From Larkinella sp. C7 (GTDB lineage Bacteria > Bacteroidota > Bacteroidia > Cytophagales > Spirosomataceae): DNA of 40,426 nt. The notes below the pieces were generated by a model. The model was not told where the DNA came from. It was given only the letters and a program-made list of their open reading frames with translations, and made no database searches. Position 1 is the first letter of the stretch. The number at the start of each line of letters is the position of its first letter. The stretch is taken from assembly GCF_006149005.1 (NCBI RefSeq), contig NZ_VBSL01000026.1:1-40426 (forward strand), read 5' to 3'. Shown here piece after piece: positions 7,013 through 15,922 of the stretch. The position numbers were made by a program, and so were the translations under genes.

Positions 7013-8068
7013 CTACAAAGCAATCGAAGCTACTTTAACCTGCTTTTCACTTTCCCAGGTACAAACCATAACGGAGCCCGCGAAGGCGATACTGGGTGTC
7101 TGCCCTTTCCCTACCTCAATCGGCTTTTGATTGACCGGCTGAATAAAAATAACCCCATCTTTTTGCCAGGTGGTTGCCCAATGATCGGCTACAGCCGCTA
7201 TGGCCACATTCTTTCCCTGACCCAGCAATAGCTCGGATTCACCAGGCCGACACTGATACAGCGAACTTTCACGTCTCCATACCGTAATAGGCTGGCCGTC
7301 CTTGGTTAGGGCTATTCCTCCACCATCCATGGGACAAGCTTTCAGCTTCCACGTTCCCGTCCCAAGTTTTTGCGACGGCAGGAATTTCTTGCCTCCATCT
7401 TTTGATCCAGCTATATACAGGTCCCGCGAGCCATTGACCGAATTTCGAAACATGACGTATACATGATTACCCTTCGCAGCCACCGACACCCGGCAGCATT
7501 CGCACACGGTTTGGTCGGGCGACTGGTAAATCACTTGGTTTGCTGTCCACGTACGCCCCCCGTCCGTTGAGCGGGAACCCACAATTTTATTATGATTATC
7601 CCCCCGAAGATCAAGCCAGACCGCATAAAAGGGCCCATCGTCCGATCCGGCGATCGCATGAAAACCCTCTTTGGCAATTTCCGGCTGGTCGTTGATCTGG
7701 ACCGCTGGTGACCACTTGCGGCTGGCGCGAGTCATGGAATAGGCCATGACATTTCCAGTCTGGTTCATCGCCGTAATGAGTACCGTTTTATCAGTGACCG
7801 CAATTTGGGGGCCACGGGTAGCGCCCAAGACCAATTTGGGGAGATGGGCAACCGGTACGGGCCGGGAGAATGATTTACCCTTGTCCACTGACGAAGCATA
7901 AAATACCGTATCATTCCGACCAAATACCAGGTGAATGGCCCCCTTTCGGTCTGCGATAATAACGGGCATTTTCCCGGCGGCCAGCGTCTGATCCGTTTCA
8001 ATCGGTTTAGCCGCCCAAAAAGACAGTAGAAAAAGGAAGAAAAAGCAAAAACGAAACAGGGTTCTCAT
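7013..8068 (-). CDS. Exported BNR/sialidase-fold protein with a Cys-rich cluster
   Basis: A 351-residue protein with an N-terminal hydrophobic signal segment (residues 4-19) and a six-bladed sialidase-type propeller. Asp-box-like motifs are visible: SVDKGKSFS (about 63-71), STDGGRTWT (about 167-175) and SKDGGKKF (about 222-229). Between blades lies VCECCRVSV (C-x-CC), and later ACPMDGGG and QCRPGE. These cysteines are not part of sialidase catalysis and could bind copper or form a redox pair. I see no sign that it cleaves sialic acid, so the fold is the safer call. It stands alone on the minus strand, divergent from the reductase and convergent with the chaperone. A start at ATG 8068 is natural. 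Function unknown. Confidence 0.65.
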   Translation of the reverse strand: MRTLFRFCFFFLFLLSFWAAKPIETDQTLAAGKMPVIIADRKGAIHLVFGRNDTVFYASSVDKGKSFSRPVPVAHLPKLVLGATRGPQIAVTDKTVLITAMNQTGNVMAYSMTRASRKWSPAVQINDQPEIAKEGFHAIAGSDDGPFYAVWLDLRGDNHNKIVGSRSTDGGRTWTANQVIYQSPDQTVCECCRVSVAAKGNHVYVMFRNSVNGSRDLYIAGSKDGGKKFLPSQKLGTGTWKLKACPMDGGGIALTKDGQPITVWRRESSLYQCRPGESELLLGQGKNVAIAAVADHWATTWQKDGVIFIQPVNQKPIEVGKGQTPSIAFAGSVMVCTWESEKQVKVASIAL

Positions 8069-8149
8069 AGCTAATACGATTTAAAGCCTAAATAAATAGA
8101 AGAATTCGAGGTTACCAACGGGCCTTACCCGGTTGAGCCCCTTTAACAA

Positions 8150-8210
8150 AAAACTACAAAGCTTCCCGGCAATTTTGTAACGGACTGGCTACTGCCGACC
8201 TCTAGTTTTG
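8150..8210 (+). promoter_or_regulatory. Direct-repeat operator S4 plus -7 box, for the reductase
   Basis: Half-sites AAAACTACAA (8150-8159, weak) and AATTTTGTAA (8171-8180) start 21 bp apart, with the same TACAAA-N13-TTTGTAA inverted pair as S3. A 22-bp spacer leads to TAGTTTTG (8203-8210). The ATG is at 8232. Confidence 0.65.
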
Positions 8211-8231
8211 TGCGGTTGTCTAAAGAATACC

Positions 8232-9308
8232 ATGAAAACGAGCCTTTCCATTAAACGAGTCGTACACCCTACGACTGATTCAGTAACGCTTTATTTTGAT
8301 ACCCCGGAAAATGGGTTTACCTATTATCCAGGTCAACACCTGGCCGTGACGGCGATTGTGGGCCAAAAACCCATTACAAGGACGTACTCATTGAGTACAT
8401 CTCCTGTAATGGATTCCGAATTAGCCATCACCGTGAAACGTATCCCCGATGGAGTTCTGTCGAATTACCTGGTTGATTACGCCAAACCGGAAATGCCGTT
8501 GACCATCGAGGGACCTCTAGGCCAGTTTTATACGGTTCCTGACCCGGTTAACCAGCGTCATTTGGTTCTATTCGCTGGAGGTAGCGGCATTACCCCATTG
8601 TATTCGATGATCCGGTCGATACTGTATGCCGAGACCAATTCCGTTATTTCTTTAATTTATGCGAATCGATCCTGGGAAAGCGTCGTATTCCGGGAAGAAT
8701 TAAACAAGTTGCAGATTGCCCATCCAGATCGGTTTTCGGTCTATCACGCCCTCGATCAATACTCGGATTTATCCGATACGGAACTTAAACGGGTCTATTT
8801 TAAAGGAAGCCTCAGTCGCCTATTGGTTAAGAAATTTATTGCCCGGCTCCAGACTCTGATTCCCTTGCCAACCGAATTTTATATGTGCGGGCCCTTTGGA
8901 TTTATGCAACTCATCGAACAAGCACTCGAATCCCTGAATATCCCAGCCAACCAACGCTTTAAAGAGCAATTTTTCGTACCTGCTCAAGAAATGAATCCCC
9001 AACGCGATTATTCTAACCTTCCAACGCAAACCGTTCAGGTCCTTCACAACGGTCTTACTCAATCCTTCACGGTTCCCAGCGGTCAAAGTATTCTGGATGC
9101 GGCCTTGGCCGCTGATCTAAAACTACCTTATTTGTGTCGGGAAGCGCAGTGCGGTAGTTGTCGGGCTCAGTTACTCCGGGGAAAAGTAGACATGGAACGA
9201 AATCATAGTTTAACGGTGGACGAAATAGGGGCTGGCCAAGTATTACTATGCCGCGGATTTCCACTTACACCGGATGTAATCGTCCAACCACTTCAGAATC
9301 AGCTCTGA
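8232..9308 (+). CDS. Flavin/[2Fe-2S] ferredoxin--NAD(P)H reductase (PaaE-like)
   Basis: A 358-residue electron-transfer protein in three parts. Residues about 1-100 form an FAD-binding barrel with RTYSLSTSP (flavin-binding RxYS). Residues about 105-235 form an NAD(P) domain with LFAGGSGITPLYSMI and, later, EFYMCGPFGFM. Residues about 265-358 form a plant-type ferredoxin domain with CREAQCGSC and a fourth cysteine in LLCRGFP, enough for one [2Fe-2S] cluster. The layout is that of PaaE and related oxygenase reductases; the electron acceptor is unknown. ATG 8232 is chosen over an upstream in-frame GTG at 8208, which overlaps the -7 box. Operator S4 places it in the copper regulon, so it may support reductive repair or copper reduction during metal stress (inference). 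Confidence 0.8.
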   Translation: MKTSLSIKRVVHPTTDSVTLYFDTPENGFTYYPGQHLAVTAIVGQKPITRTYSLSTSPVMDSELAITVKRIPDGVLSNYLVDYAKPEMPLTIEGPLGQFYTVPDPVNQRHLVLFAGGSGITPLYSMIRSILYAETNSVISLIYANRSWESVVFREELNKLQIAHPDRFSVYHALDQYSDLSDTELKRVYFKGSLSRLLVKKFIARLQTLIPLPTEFYMCGPFGFMQLIEQALESLNIPANQRFKEQFFVPAQEMNPQRDYSNLPTQTVQVLHNGLTQSFTVPSGQSILDAALAADLKLPYLCREAQCGSCRAQLLRGKVDMERNHSLTVDEIGAGQVLLCRGFPLTPDVIVQPLQNQL

Positions 9309-9326
9309 TGCAAGGATATATTTCGA

Positions 9327-9387
9327 AATTTTGTAAGACCGACACTTAATTTTGTAACACGCATAAATCCGCAAAGCCCTATTTTTG
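9327..9387 (+). promoter_or_regulatory. Direct-repeat operator S5 plus -7 box, for Cus operon 1
   Basis: Two identical half-sites AATTTTGTAA (9327-9336 and 9348-9357) start 21 bp apart, the best site in the window. A 22-bp spacer leads to TATTTTTG (9380-9387). The first gene starts at 9410. Confidence 0.8.
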
Positions 9388-9409
9388 CCTAGTAGAAGAA
9401 TAGTTACGT

Positions 9410-9784
9410 ATGCGATCACTCAAACACATATCCTTATTGAGTTGGATTCTCTGGCTCGTGACGGTAAGCACCGGTCTAGTAGCAGCACCGGCCTGTGTGG
9501 CTATGCAAGCGTCAGCCTGTCCCTGCTGCGAGGTACCCGTGTCGGAGTGCCAGGATATGACCTGTCTTTCCTCAATTGAGCGTCCCGCACTTCTTCTGAG
9601 CACAATTCAGGTCGTTGCCCCACCAGCGGATCATCAACCCGTTTTAAAACCTCGACCTAACTTTGCGCTGCTGTATTGCTATTTGCTGGCCCAGTCGGAT
9701 TTGGCAACCCGGCGTAGTTTTTCTTACCTTCCTACATCTCCCGTCCGGGATATTCTCCTGCTTGTCGAAACGTTCAGACTATAA
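9410..9784 (+). CDS. Small exported Cys-rich protein, first gene of Cus operon 1
   Basis: A 124-residue protein with a hydrophobic signal segment (about residues 9-26) followed by a dense cysteine stretch: ACVAMQASACPCCEVPVSEC and then QDMTC, seven cysteines within about 25 residues. The rest is unremarkable, with APPADH near residue 72 that recalls the PP element of the HYC family; the resemblance is weak, so I do not assign it. It starts 22 bases after the -7 box of operator S5 and precedes the split CusA by 129 bases. A periplasmic Cu(I)/Ag(I)-binding role feeding the pump is a reasonable inference. No close family is recognised. Confidence 0.6.
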   Translation: MRSLKHISLLSWILWLVTVSTGLVAAPACVAMQASACPCCEVPVSECQDMTCLSSIERPALLLSTIQVVAPPADHQPVLKPRPNFALLYCYLLAQSDLATRRSFSYLPTSPVRDILLLVETFRL

Positions 9785-9861
9785 GCCAGGCAACTACATA
9801 CCATTGACCTTGTGGTCTTTCGGTTATTCCCCTAAAACAAAAGCGCGTAACTCAATGATAT

Positions 9862-9875
9862 CTACCAATTGGTAG
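9862..9875. promoter_or_regulatory. 14-bp perfect palindrome before the pump genes
   Basis: CTACCAATTGGTAG is a perfect palindrome 38 bases before the CusA start at 9914. It could be an operator for a second regulator acting on the pump genes. No other copy was noticed. Confidence 0.3.
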
Positions 9876-9913
9876 GTTCAGCGCTATCTATTTTGCAATA
9901 ACGTATTCTTTTT

Positions 9914-11266
9914 ATGATTGAGCAACTGATCCGGTTCTCGCTAAGAAACCGCTTTGTCGTGCTACTGATTGCCGGTGGGCTATTTGGATGGGGCATTTAC
10001 TCCGTAAAAACTAGTAAAATAGACGCCATCCCTGACCTTTCCGAAAATCAGGTCATCGTCTTTACCGAGTGGATGGGGCGCAGCCCTCAACTGATCGAAG
10101 ATCAGATTACCTACCCGCTGGTAACGAACTTACAGGGCCTCCCGCAGGTAAAATACGTACGTGGCACGTCCATGTTTGGCATGAGTTTCGTCTATGTCAT
10201 CTTTAATGACGACACCGACGTTTATTGGGCCCGGGAGCGGGTCCTGGAGCGGCTTAACTATGCATCCAGGCTCTTGCCAGGCGGAGTCTCACCGACACTT
10301 GGACCCGACGGTACCGGCGTCGGTCACATCCTATGGTACACCCTTGACGCACCGGGTATGGACCTGGGCGAGCAGCGGGCCATCCAGGACTGGTACGTTG
10401 CTTTCGGCTTGCAAAACGTACCGGGAGTAGCTGAAATTGCCTCATTTGGCGGCTTTCAGAAACAATACCAGGTCACTGTTGATCCGAACAAATTAACGTA
10501 CTATGGTCTGTCTGTACCCCAGGTGATAACGGCGATCCGCACCAATAATAATGAAGCCGGAGGGCGTAAATTTGAATTAAGCGGCATTGGCTACATCATC
10601 AAGACGACGGGGTATTTAGGCTCAGTCGAGCAGATTCAAAATATTCCGATCAAAACCCTAAACACGGTTCCGATTCGCGTAGCCGATGTGGCTACAGTTC
10701 AGATGACGGGAGCTACCCGGCTGGGCATCTTCGATTTGAATGGAGCTGGCGAAGCGGTAGGCGGTATCGTGGTGATGCGCTACGGAGAAAACGCTGACGA
10801 GGTCATCGGCAATGTTAAAAAGAAGATGGAGGAAGTTGCCAGGGGATTACCCCAGGGCGTCAAGTTTAATATCGTCTATGACCGTAGCGGGCTGATTCAG
10901 GAGTCGGTCAGTAGCATTCAGCACACCCTCATGGAGGAAATGATTGTCGTCTCGCTGGTGGTGATTCTTTTTCTATTGCACTGGCGGAGTGCCATCAGCA
11001 TCATTGTTCAGATTCCGATCACCATCGCTACCAGTTTTATTCTGCTGAACGCCTTCGATATTTCGTCCAACATCATGTCCCTAACGGGAATTGCCCTGGC
11101 CATCGGGGTCATTGTCGACAACGGGATTATCATGGCTGAAAACGCCTATAAAAACCTGGCCGTCCGCCAGGCTGAACTGACGGCGGAAAGCAGGAAGGTG
11201 GGGGCGTACGAGAAAACGAATGAAAATAAACCGGAGTCTACTCCCCATCCCCAAACGCAACCGTAA
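9914..11266 (+). CDS. cusA: CusA-type RND copper/silver efflux pump 1, N-terminal half
   Basis: A 450-residue protein equal to the first ~40% of CusA: transmembrane helix 1 (about residues 12-30), the porter region up to about residue 330, and helices 2-4. Landmarks include IDAIPDLSENQVIVFTEW, LGPDGTG, and in helix 4 GVIVDNGIIMAEN with D402, which matches the relay Asp405 of E. coli CusA. After helix 4 the protein runs into a hydrophilic tail (RQAELTAESRKVGAYEK, then a Pro/Thr/Gln-rich end) and stops at 11266. The rest of the pump is in the next gene, two bases downstream. The pump moves Cu(I)/Ag(I) from periplasm or cytosol outwards with the adaptors and channel encoded below. Confidence 0.85.
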   Translation: MIEQLIRFSLRNRFVVLLIAGGLFGWGIYSVKTSKIDAIPDLSENQVIVFTEWMGRSPQLIEDQITYPLVTNLQGLPQVKYVRGTSMFGMSFVYVIFNDDTDVYWARERVLERLNYASRLLPGGVSPTLGPDGTGVGHILWYTLDAPGMDLGEQRAIQDWYVAFGLQNVPGVAEIASFGGFQKQYQVTVDPNKLTYYGLSVPQVITAIRTNNNEAGGRKFELSGIGYIIKTTGYLGSVEQIQNIPIKTLNTVPIRVADVATVQMTGATRLGIFDLNGAGEAVGGIVVMRYGENADEVIGNVKKKMEEVARGLPQGVKFNIVYDRSGLIQESVSSIQHTLMEEMIVVSLVVILFLLHWRSAISIIVQIPITIATSFILLNAFDISSNIMSLTGIALAIGVIVDNGIIMAENAYKNLAVRQAELTAESRKVGAYEKTNENKPESTPHPQTQP

Positions 11267-11268
11267 TT

Positions 11269-13212
11269 ATGTGGACGAAAATAAAACGCGGGTTCGGATT
11301 TGGACCCAAGAACTACATCGAAGTTCCCGAAGAAGAGCGGCTGGCGATTATTGAAAAATCCAGTATTCAAGTCTCCCGAGGGGTGTTCTACTCGACCATT
11401 ATCATCATCACGTCGTTTCTGCCCGTGTTTCTTCTTACCGGGCAGGAAGGCAAGCTGTTTCACCCGCTGGCCTGGACTAAAACGTTTATCTTGCTAGTGG
11501 ATGCGGTCCTCGTCGTCACGCTGGCCCCCGTGATGCTGTCCCTGTTTTTGAAAGGTCGCTTCAAGGACGATCACGCCAATCCCATTAACCGCTTCCTGGA
11601 GCGGGTCTATGAGCCCCTCATCCGGGGCGTGTTGCGCTGGCGAAAAACCACCCTGGCCATTAATCTGCTGGCTCTGGCCATCAGTATCCCCATGCTGCTG
11701 AGTTTAGGGTCGGAGTTTATGCCCCCCCTTGATGAACAAAGCATCCTGTTTATGCCCGTCACGCTACCGGACATTTCCAACGCCGAAGCCAAGCGAATTT
11801 TGCAGGTTCAGGACAAGATCATTAAGTCGGTGCCGGAGGTGGACAAAGTTCTGGGCAAGGCCGGTCGGGCTTCAACCGCAACCGACAACTCCCCCATTAG
11901 CATGATTGAGACCATTATCATGCTCAAACCCAAGTCGGAGTGGCGGGAAGGCATTACCAAGAAAGCGATTATCAACGAATTAGACGCCAAGCTACAAATT
12001 CCGGGTGTAATCAACGGTTGGACGCAACCCATTATTAACCGCATCAACATGCTGTCCACCGGTATTCGCACGGACGTGGGAATCAAGGTTCACGGTCAAT
12101 CGCTGGATAGCATTTATGCGGTGTCTGAACAGGTCAAAGCCGCTCTCGAAGGCATAGCGGGGGTAAAAGACCTGTACGTAGAACCCGTCACGGGCGGCAA
12201 ATACTTAACGGTGGACATCAATCGCGATGCCTTGGGGCGCTACGGACTGAGCGTCGATGATGTCAATGGGGTAGTTGAATCGGCCATTGGCGGCTCGCCG
12301 ATCGGTCAGACCATCGAAGGGCGTCGGCGGTTTGCCATTAACGTCCGACTGGCGCAGGATTACCGAAACAGCGTGGAGCGCCTTCGGCGCATCCCCATTG
12401 CGACAGCCGCTTTCGGGACCATTCCGCTATCCGCAGTAGCAACCTTGAAATTTGAGGATGGCCCCCCGATGATTACCTCGGATAATGCTCTGTTGCGTGG
12501 GGCGGTGATGTTCAACGTGCGCGACCGCGACTTAGGCAGCACGGTTGAGGAAGCCATCGCCAAAGTAAATGGGGAGCTTAAACTGCCGGGTGGTTACTTT
12601 CTGGAATGGAGTGGGCAGTACGAAAACCTGATTCGGGGTAAGCAAACCCTGCTGCTGATCGCACCGATTGTGCTGGTCATTATTTTTCTGTCGCTCTATT
12701 TGGCTTTTCATTCGGCCCGGGAAGCATTTTTAAGTCTGATCACCATTCCCTTTGCCTTAATCGGTGGTGCCTACATGGTTTACTTCTACGGGGTCAATCT
12801 ATCGGTAGCGGTGGCCGTTGGCTTTATTGCCCTGTTCGGCATCGCCGTGGAGACGGGGGTGGTGATGGTCATCTATCTCAATGATGCCATGCGAAAACTG
12901 GTCGAGCGGAAAGGCAATTCCAGAGAAACCATAAGCCCGCAAGATTTAAAAGAGTCCGTCATCGATGGGGCTGCCAAACGGTTGCGGCCCAAAATCATGA
13001 CGGTTTCGGTGGCCCTGTTTGGCCTCGTGCCCGTTCTGTGGGCGTCAGGCGTAGGCAGCGATGTGATGCTACCCATCGTCCTGCCGATGATTGGTGGTGT
13101 TTTAACTTCCTCGACGCATATTCTGCTGGTAACTCCACTCATCTTTTTGATGACCAAGGAGTATGAATTAAAAAAATACGGTAAACTGGACGTATCCGAT
13201 GTTACGCATTAA
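11269..13212 (+). CDS. cusA: CusA-type RND pump 1, C-terminal half
   Basis: A 647-residue protein covering CusA from just before helix 5 to the C-terminus. It starts at ATG 11269 with a hydrophilic head (MWTKIKRGFGFGPKNY) and then IIEKSSIQVSRGVFYST, which is helix 5. The three copper-binding methionines of CusA (M573, M623, M672) are conserved in ILFMPVTLPD, SPISMIETI and RINMLSTGIR. The transmembrane relay residues are also present: Glu in IAVETGVVM, and Lys575 in RPKIMTV (CusA Lys984). The start lies two bases after the stop of the N-terminal half, so translation is probably coupled. It overlaps the next gene by 14 bases. The matching half must assemble with it for a working trimer (inference). 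Confidence 0.85.
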   Translation: MWTKIKRGFGFGPKNYIEVPEEERLAIIEKSSIQVSRGVFYSTIIIITSFLPVFLLTGQEGKLFHPLAWTKTFILLVDAVLVVTLAPVMLSLFLKGRFKDDHANPINRFLERVYEPLIRGVLRWRKTTLAINLLALAISIPMLLSLGSEFMPPLDEQSILFMPVTLPDISNAEAKRILQVQDKIIKSVPEVDKVLGKAGRASTATDNSPISMIETIIMLKPKSEWREGITKKAIINELDAKLQIPGVINGWTQPIINRINMLSTGIRTDVGIKVHGQSLDSIYAVSEQVKAALEGIAGVKDLYVEPVTGGKYLTVDINRDALGRYGLSVDDVNGVVESAIGGSPIGQTIEGRRRFAINVRLAQDYRNSVERLRRIPIATAAFGTIPLSAVATLKFEDGPPMITSDNALLRGAVMFNVRDRDLGSTVEEAIAKVNGELKLPGGYFLEWSGQYENLIRGKQTLLLIAPIVLVIIFLSLYLAFHSAREAFLSLITIPFALIGGAYMVYFYGVNLSVAVAVGFIALFGIAVETGVVMVIYLNDAMRKLVERKGNSRETISPQDLKESVIDGAAKRLRPKIMTVSVALFGLVPVLWASGVGSDVMLPIVLPMIGGVLTSSTHILLVTPLIFLMTKEYELKKYGKLDVSDVTH

Positions 13213-14536
13213 ATCCCCCTATTTTCTGGGTTTAACCTATCTCCTTTGCCTGACCGGGTTTGCACAAACCGCTCCAGGCAATACGGTTGCCGAACCAGCC
13301 ATCCTTTCCAGCCCAGCAAATCGTAACCCGAATGATCGCGGCCCGGTTCTACGGCTCGATAGCATTCTGGCGGTCATTGACGCCGGCAATCCCCAACTCC
13401 AAACATATGGGAATCGCGCGGCTTCCCTGCGGGCGACGGCGGAGGGCGCCAGGAGCTGGATGGCCCCGATGGTGGGCGCCGGAACATTCATGATGGCCTA
13501 CCCACGAAGCTATATCATGGAAGAACGCGACAAAGGTTCGGTAATGATTTCCGGCGAACAGGCCGTTCCCAATCAGGCCAAACAACGGGCACAGGTAGCT
13601 TATCAACGCTCCCGGGCCTCCGTCGAAGAAGCCGGGAGGGCGGTTAGTTTCAATCAGCTACGGGCGCAGGCCAAGCAACTTTACTACGAATGGCTGGTAG
13701 GCGAGCAGAAGCAGGCGGTCCTGATCGAAAATCAGCAAATTTTGCAAACGATGAAGAAACTGGCGGACATCCGCTATCCCTATTCGAAGGGTAGCCTGGG
13801 AAATATCTACAAAGCCCAGGCCCGGCTTTACGAATTGGATAATATGCTGTTGATGGTTAAAGCGGAGATTGACCAGAAACGAATTGGGTTGAATACGTTG
13901 ATGAACCGACCCAAAACGGAGCTTTTTACGATTGATACGACCTTAATCATTCCGAAAGACCTGTCCCTGTCGGAGGTAACCTTGATCGACACGGCGCTGA
14001 TTGCCGGCAATCGAAGCGACATTCGACGCATGGATCAGACCATTCGTTCCATGTACTTTGGCATCGAAGCCCAGAAAGCGGAGCGCAGACCCGAATTTCG
14101 GATTCGTTTCGACCATATGTCTCCCCTCGATAAAGGGATGCCCAATCAGTTCACGGCAATGGGGATGGTGACAATTCCTATCGCTCCCTGGTCTTCGCGG
14201 ATGTACAAAGCAGAGATTAAAGGTATGAAGTATGAGATCCAGGCTATGCAGAAAGAGCGGGAAGCGATGCTCAATGAAACGCAGGGCATGGTTGCCGCCA
14301 TGCAGACGGAGTTACGCAACATGAAGCAGCAGCTGGACAATTACCGGGAGCGGGTCATTCCGACCTTCCAGAAGAATTATCAAACGCTGATGATTGCGTA
14401 CGAGCAAAATAAAGAGCAGTTACCGGTCGTGATCGATGGCTGGGAAACGCTCAATATGAGCCAAATGGATTACCTGAATCGCTTGCAAGACTATTACCGA
14501 ATGATTGTCGCTTATGAACGTGAATTGGAAAAATAG
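13199..14536 (+). CDS. cusC: TolC-family outer-membrane channel (CusC-like)
   Basis: A 445-residue outer-membrane factor with a signal peptide (cleavage near GFAQTA, residue about 24) and no lipobox. Long alternating helices and short strands fit the TolC fold: a first repeat with LRLDSILAVIDAGNPQLQ, then AYQRSRASVEEA and AQAKQLYYEWLVGEQKQ, and a second repeat ending in DYYRMIVAYERELE. It overlaps the CusA C-half by 14 bases and the next adaptor by about 23 bases, so it is part of one transcript. It is the only TolC-type gene in the window; Cus operon 2 lacks one and may share this channel (inference). Confidence 0.85.
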   Translation: MLRIKSPYFLGLTYLLCLTGFAQTAPGNTVAEPAILSSPANRNPNDRGPVLRLDSILAVIDAGNPQLQTYGNRAASLRATAEGARSWMAPMVGAGTFMMAYPRSYIMEERDKGSVMISGEQAVPNQAKQRAQVAYQRSRASVEEAGRAVSFNQLRAQAKQLYYEWLVGEQKQAVLIENQQILQTMKKLADIRYPYSKGSLGNIYKAQARLYELDNMLLMVKAEIDQKRIGLNTLMNRPKTELFTIDTTLIIPKDLSLSEVTLIDTALIAGNRSDIRRMDQTIRSMYFGIEAQKAERRPEFRIRFDHMSPLDKGMPNQFTAMGMVTIPIAPWSSRMYKAEIKGMKYEIQAMQKEREAMLNETQGMVAAMQTELRNMKQQLDNYRERVIPTFQKNYQTLMIAYEQNKEQLPVVIDGWETLNMSQMDYLNRLQDYYRMIVAYERELEK

Positions 14537-15920
14537 AGGAATTTCCCTCCTGCTAATGACCTGGCTGCTGTTAGGAGGTTGCCAGTCGAAGAACGGGCAG
14601 AAATTACTTGAAGGTGATTCCCGCAAATTGAACGAAGGTACACACCAGGGGCACGCTCATCAGTCCGTGGAAGAGGAATACACCTGCCCGATGCACCCGC
14701 AGATTGTCCAGGACAAGCCCGGTAGCTGCCCAATCTGTGGAATGGATTTGGTAAAGAAAGCCAGTGCAGGTGACAGCGTAGTGATTGATGCGGACTTAAA
14801 AAACCTGCTCAAGCCCACGAACTCCGCTGTGGTGGCCACGATATCGACCGTACATCCCGAACGACGCCGTGAAACCGTCGAGTTGAAGGCTAACGGCATG
14901 GTTACCTACGATACCCGGCGACTTTTTACCATTCCCACCCGATTTGGCGGTCGGGTTGAAAAGTTATTCGTGCGCTATAACTACCAGCCCATTCGAAAAG
15001 GGCAGAAGCTGCTGGAAATCTACAGCCCCGATATCGTTACGGCCCAAAGGGAGCTACTTTTCCTAGTGAGTGCCGACGCAGATAACCAGCCTTTGATAAG
15101 CTCCGCCAAACAAAAACTCAGGTTGCTCGGTGTCACCGATAACCAGATTGCTGACTTGATCAGGACCGGCAAGCCTAGCTATTCGCTGGCGGTATTTAGT
15201 CCCTACGACGGGTATGTGGTAGAAGAATCAGCGCCTGTACCAGCCGCATCGACACCACCGGGCGAAGCTGCCGGTGGTATGAGTGCTAATGGCATGAGTA
15301 GCGGTTCGGATGAAATCACCTTCACCCAACCCGCTCCCGCGTCAGCTGGCATGGGTAATGATCGAGTTTCTCCGCTGTTGTTGCGTCAGGGGCAGTATGT
15401 ACAGACTGGTCAAACCCTATTTCGGGTGGTAGACCCCAGCCGACTTTGGGCAGAATTCCGGCTATACGCCCGGGATGCGACCGGGGTCAAACCAGGCGAT
15501 CCGCTAACCATGTCCTTCGACCAGGCTGGCCAGCCTTCACAGTCAGCCCGGGTGAGTTTCATTGTGCCTTTTTTTGAGAATGGGGGCACCGGGGCGTCGT
15601 CAAGCTTCGTGACAATCCGCGCTTACCTTCCAGGAGGAAAAAATAAGCGCGTGGGCCAATTAGCCCGCGCCATTATCCGACAACCGGCCCGGGAAGGGCT
15701 ATGGCTTCCAGCGACAGCCGTGCTGGATTTAGGAAACGAACGGGTGGTATTTATTCGCCAGAATGGAAGTTTTAAGCCGGTACGTGTACAAACCGGTGGC
15801 GTTTCTGGTCATCGGATTGCCATTAGGGGCGGATTGAGGGAAGATCAGGAGGTAGCCCGAAATGCCCAATTTTTGATTGATAGTGAAAGTTTTATCAACG
15901 TTTCTAATTCAACCGAATAA
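14514..15920 (+). CDS. cusB: CusB-type periplasmic adaptor 1a with N-terminal heavy-metal-binding domain
   Basis: A lipoprotein of 468 residues (LLLGGC, lipid Cys23). A short His segment (HQGHAHQ) leads to the heavy-metal-binding domain at residues 56-80: YTCPMHPQ, then SCPICGMDLV, with two Cys pairs and Met/His. The membrane-fusion body follows: beta-barrel and lipoyl halves (FTIPTRFGGRVEKLFVR), a helical hairpin (about 185-230), and a Met/Ser/Pro-rich insertion (GMSANGMSSGSD) before QYVQTGQTLFRVVD. It lacks DUF3347, unlike its neighbour. I chose ATG 14514; a TTG at 14505 is possible. The start lies within the end of the TolC gene, indicating coupled translation. It should bridge pump and channel and pass Cu(I)/Ag(I). 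Confidence 0.8.
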   Translation: MNVNWKNRGISLLLMTWLLLGGCQSKNGQKLLEGDSRKLNEGTHQGHAHQSVEEEYTCPMHPQIVQDKPGSCPICGMDLVKKASAGDSVVIDADLKNLLKPTNSAVVATISTVHPERRRETVELKANGMVTYDTRRLFTIPTRFGGRVEKLFVRYNYQPIRKGQKLLEIYSPDIVTAQRELLFLVSADADNQPLISSAKQKLRLLGVTDNQIADLIRTGKPSYSLAVFSPYDGYVVEESAPVPAASTPPGEAAGGMSANGMSSGSDEITFTQPAPASAGMGNDRVSPLLLRQGQYVQTGQTLFRVVDPSRLWAEFRLYARDATGVKPGDPLTMSFDQAGQPSQSARVSFIVPFFENGGTGASSSFVTIRAYLPGGKNKRVGQLARAIIRQPAREGLWLPATAVLDLGNERVVFIRQNGSFKPVRVQTGGVSGHRIAIRGGLREDQEVARNAQFLIDSESFINVSNSTE

Positions 15921-15922
15921 CT

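Noticed and set aside
7013-8068. Calling this protein an active exo-sialidase
   Set aside because: Asp boxes support only the fold; no catalytic Arg triad was identified and the genomic setting is copper handling.
11260-11275. Explaining the CusA split by a sequencing frameshift
   Set aside because: The N-half ends and the C-half begins in non-homologous hydrophilic extensions, and the second pump is split in the same loop, so a simple indel does not explain it.
11146-11463. A minus-strand ORF spanning the junction of the two CusA halves
   Set aside because: It is the shadow of the pump genes; its composition is unlike a protein and the plus-strand frames have strong homology.
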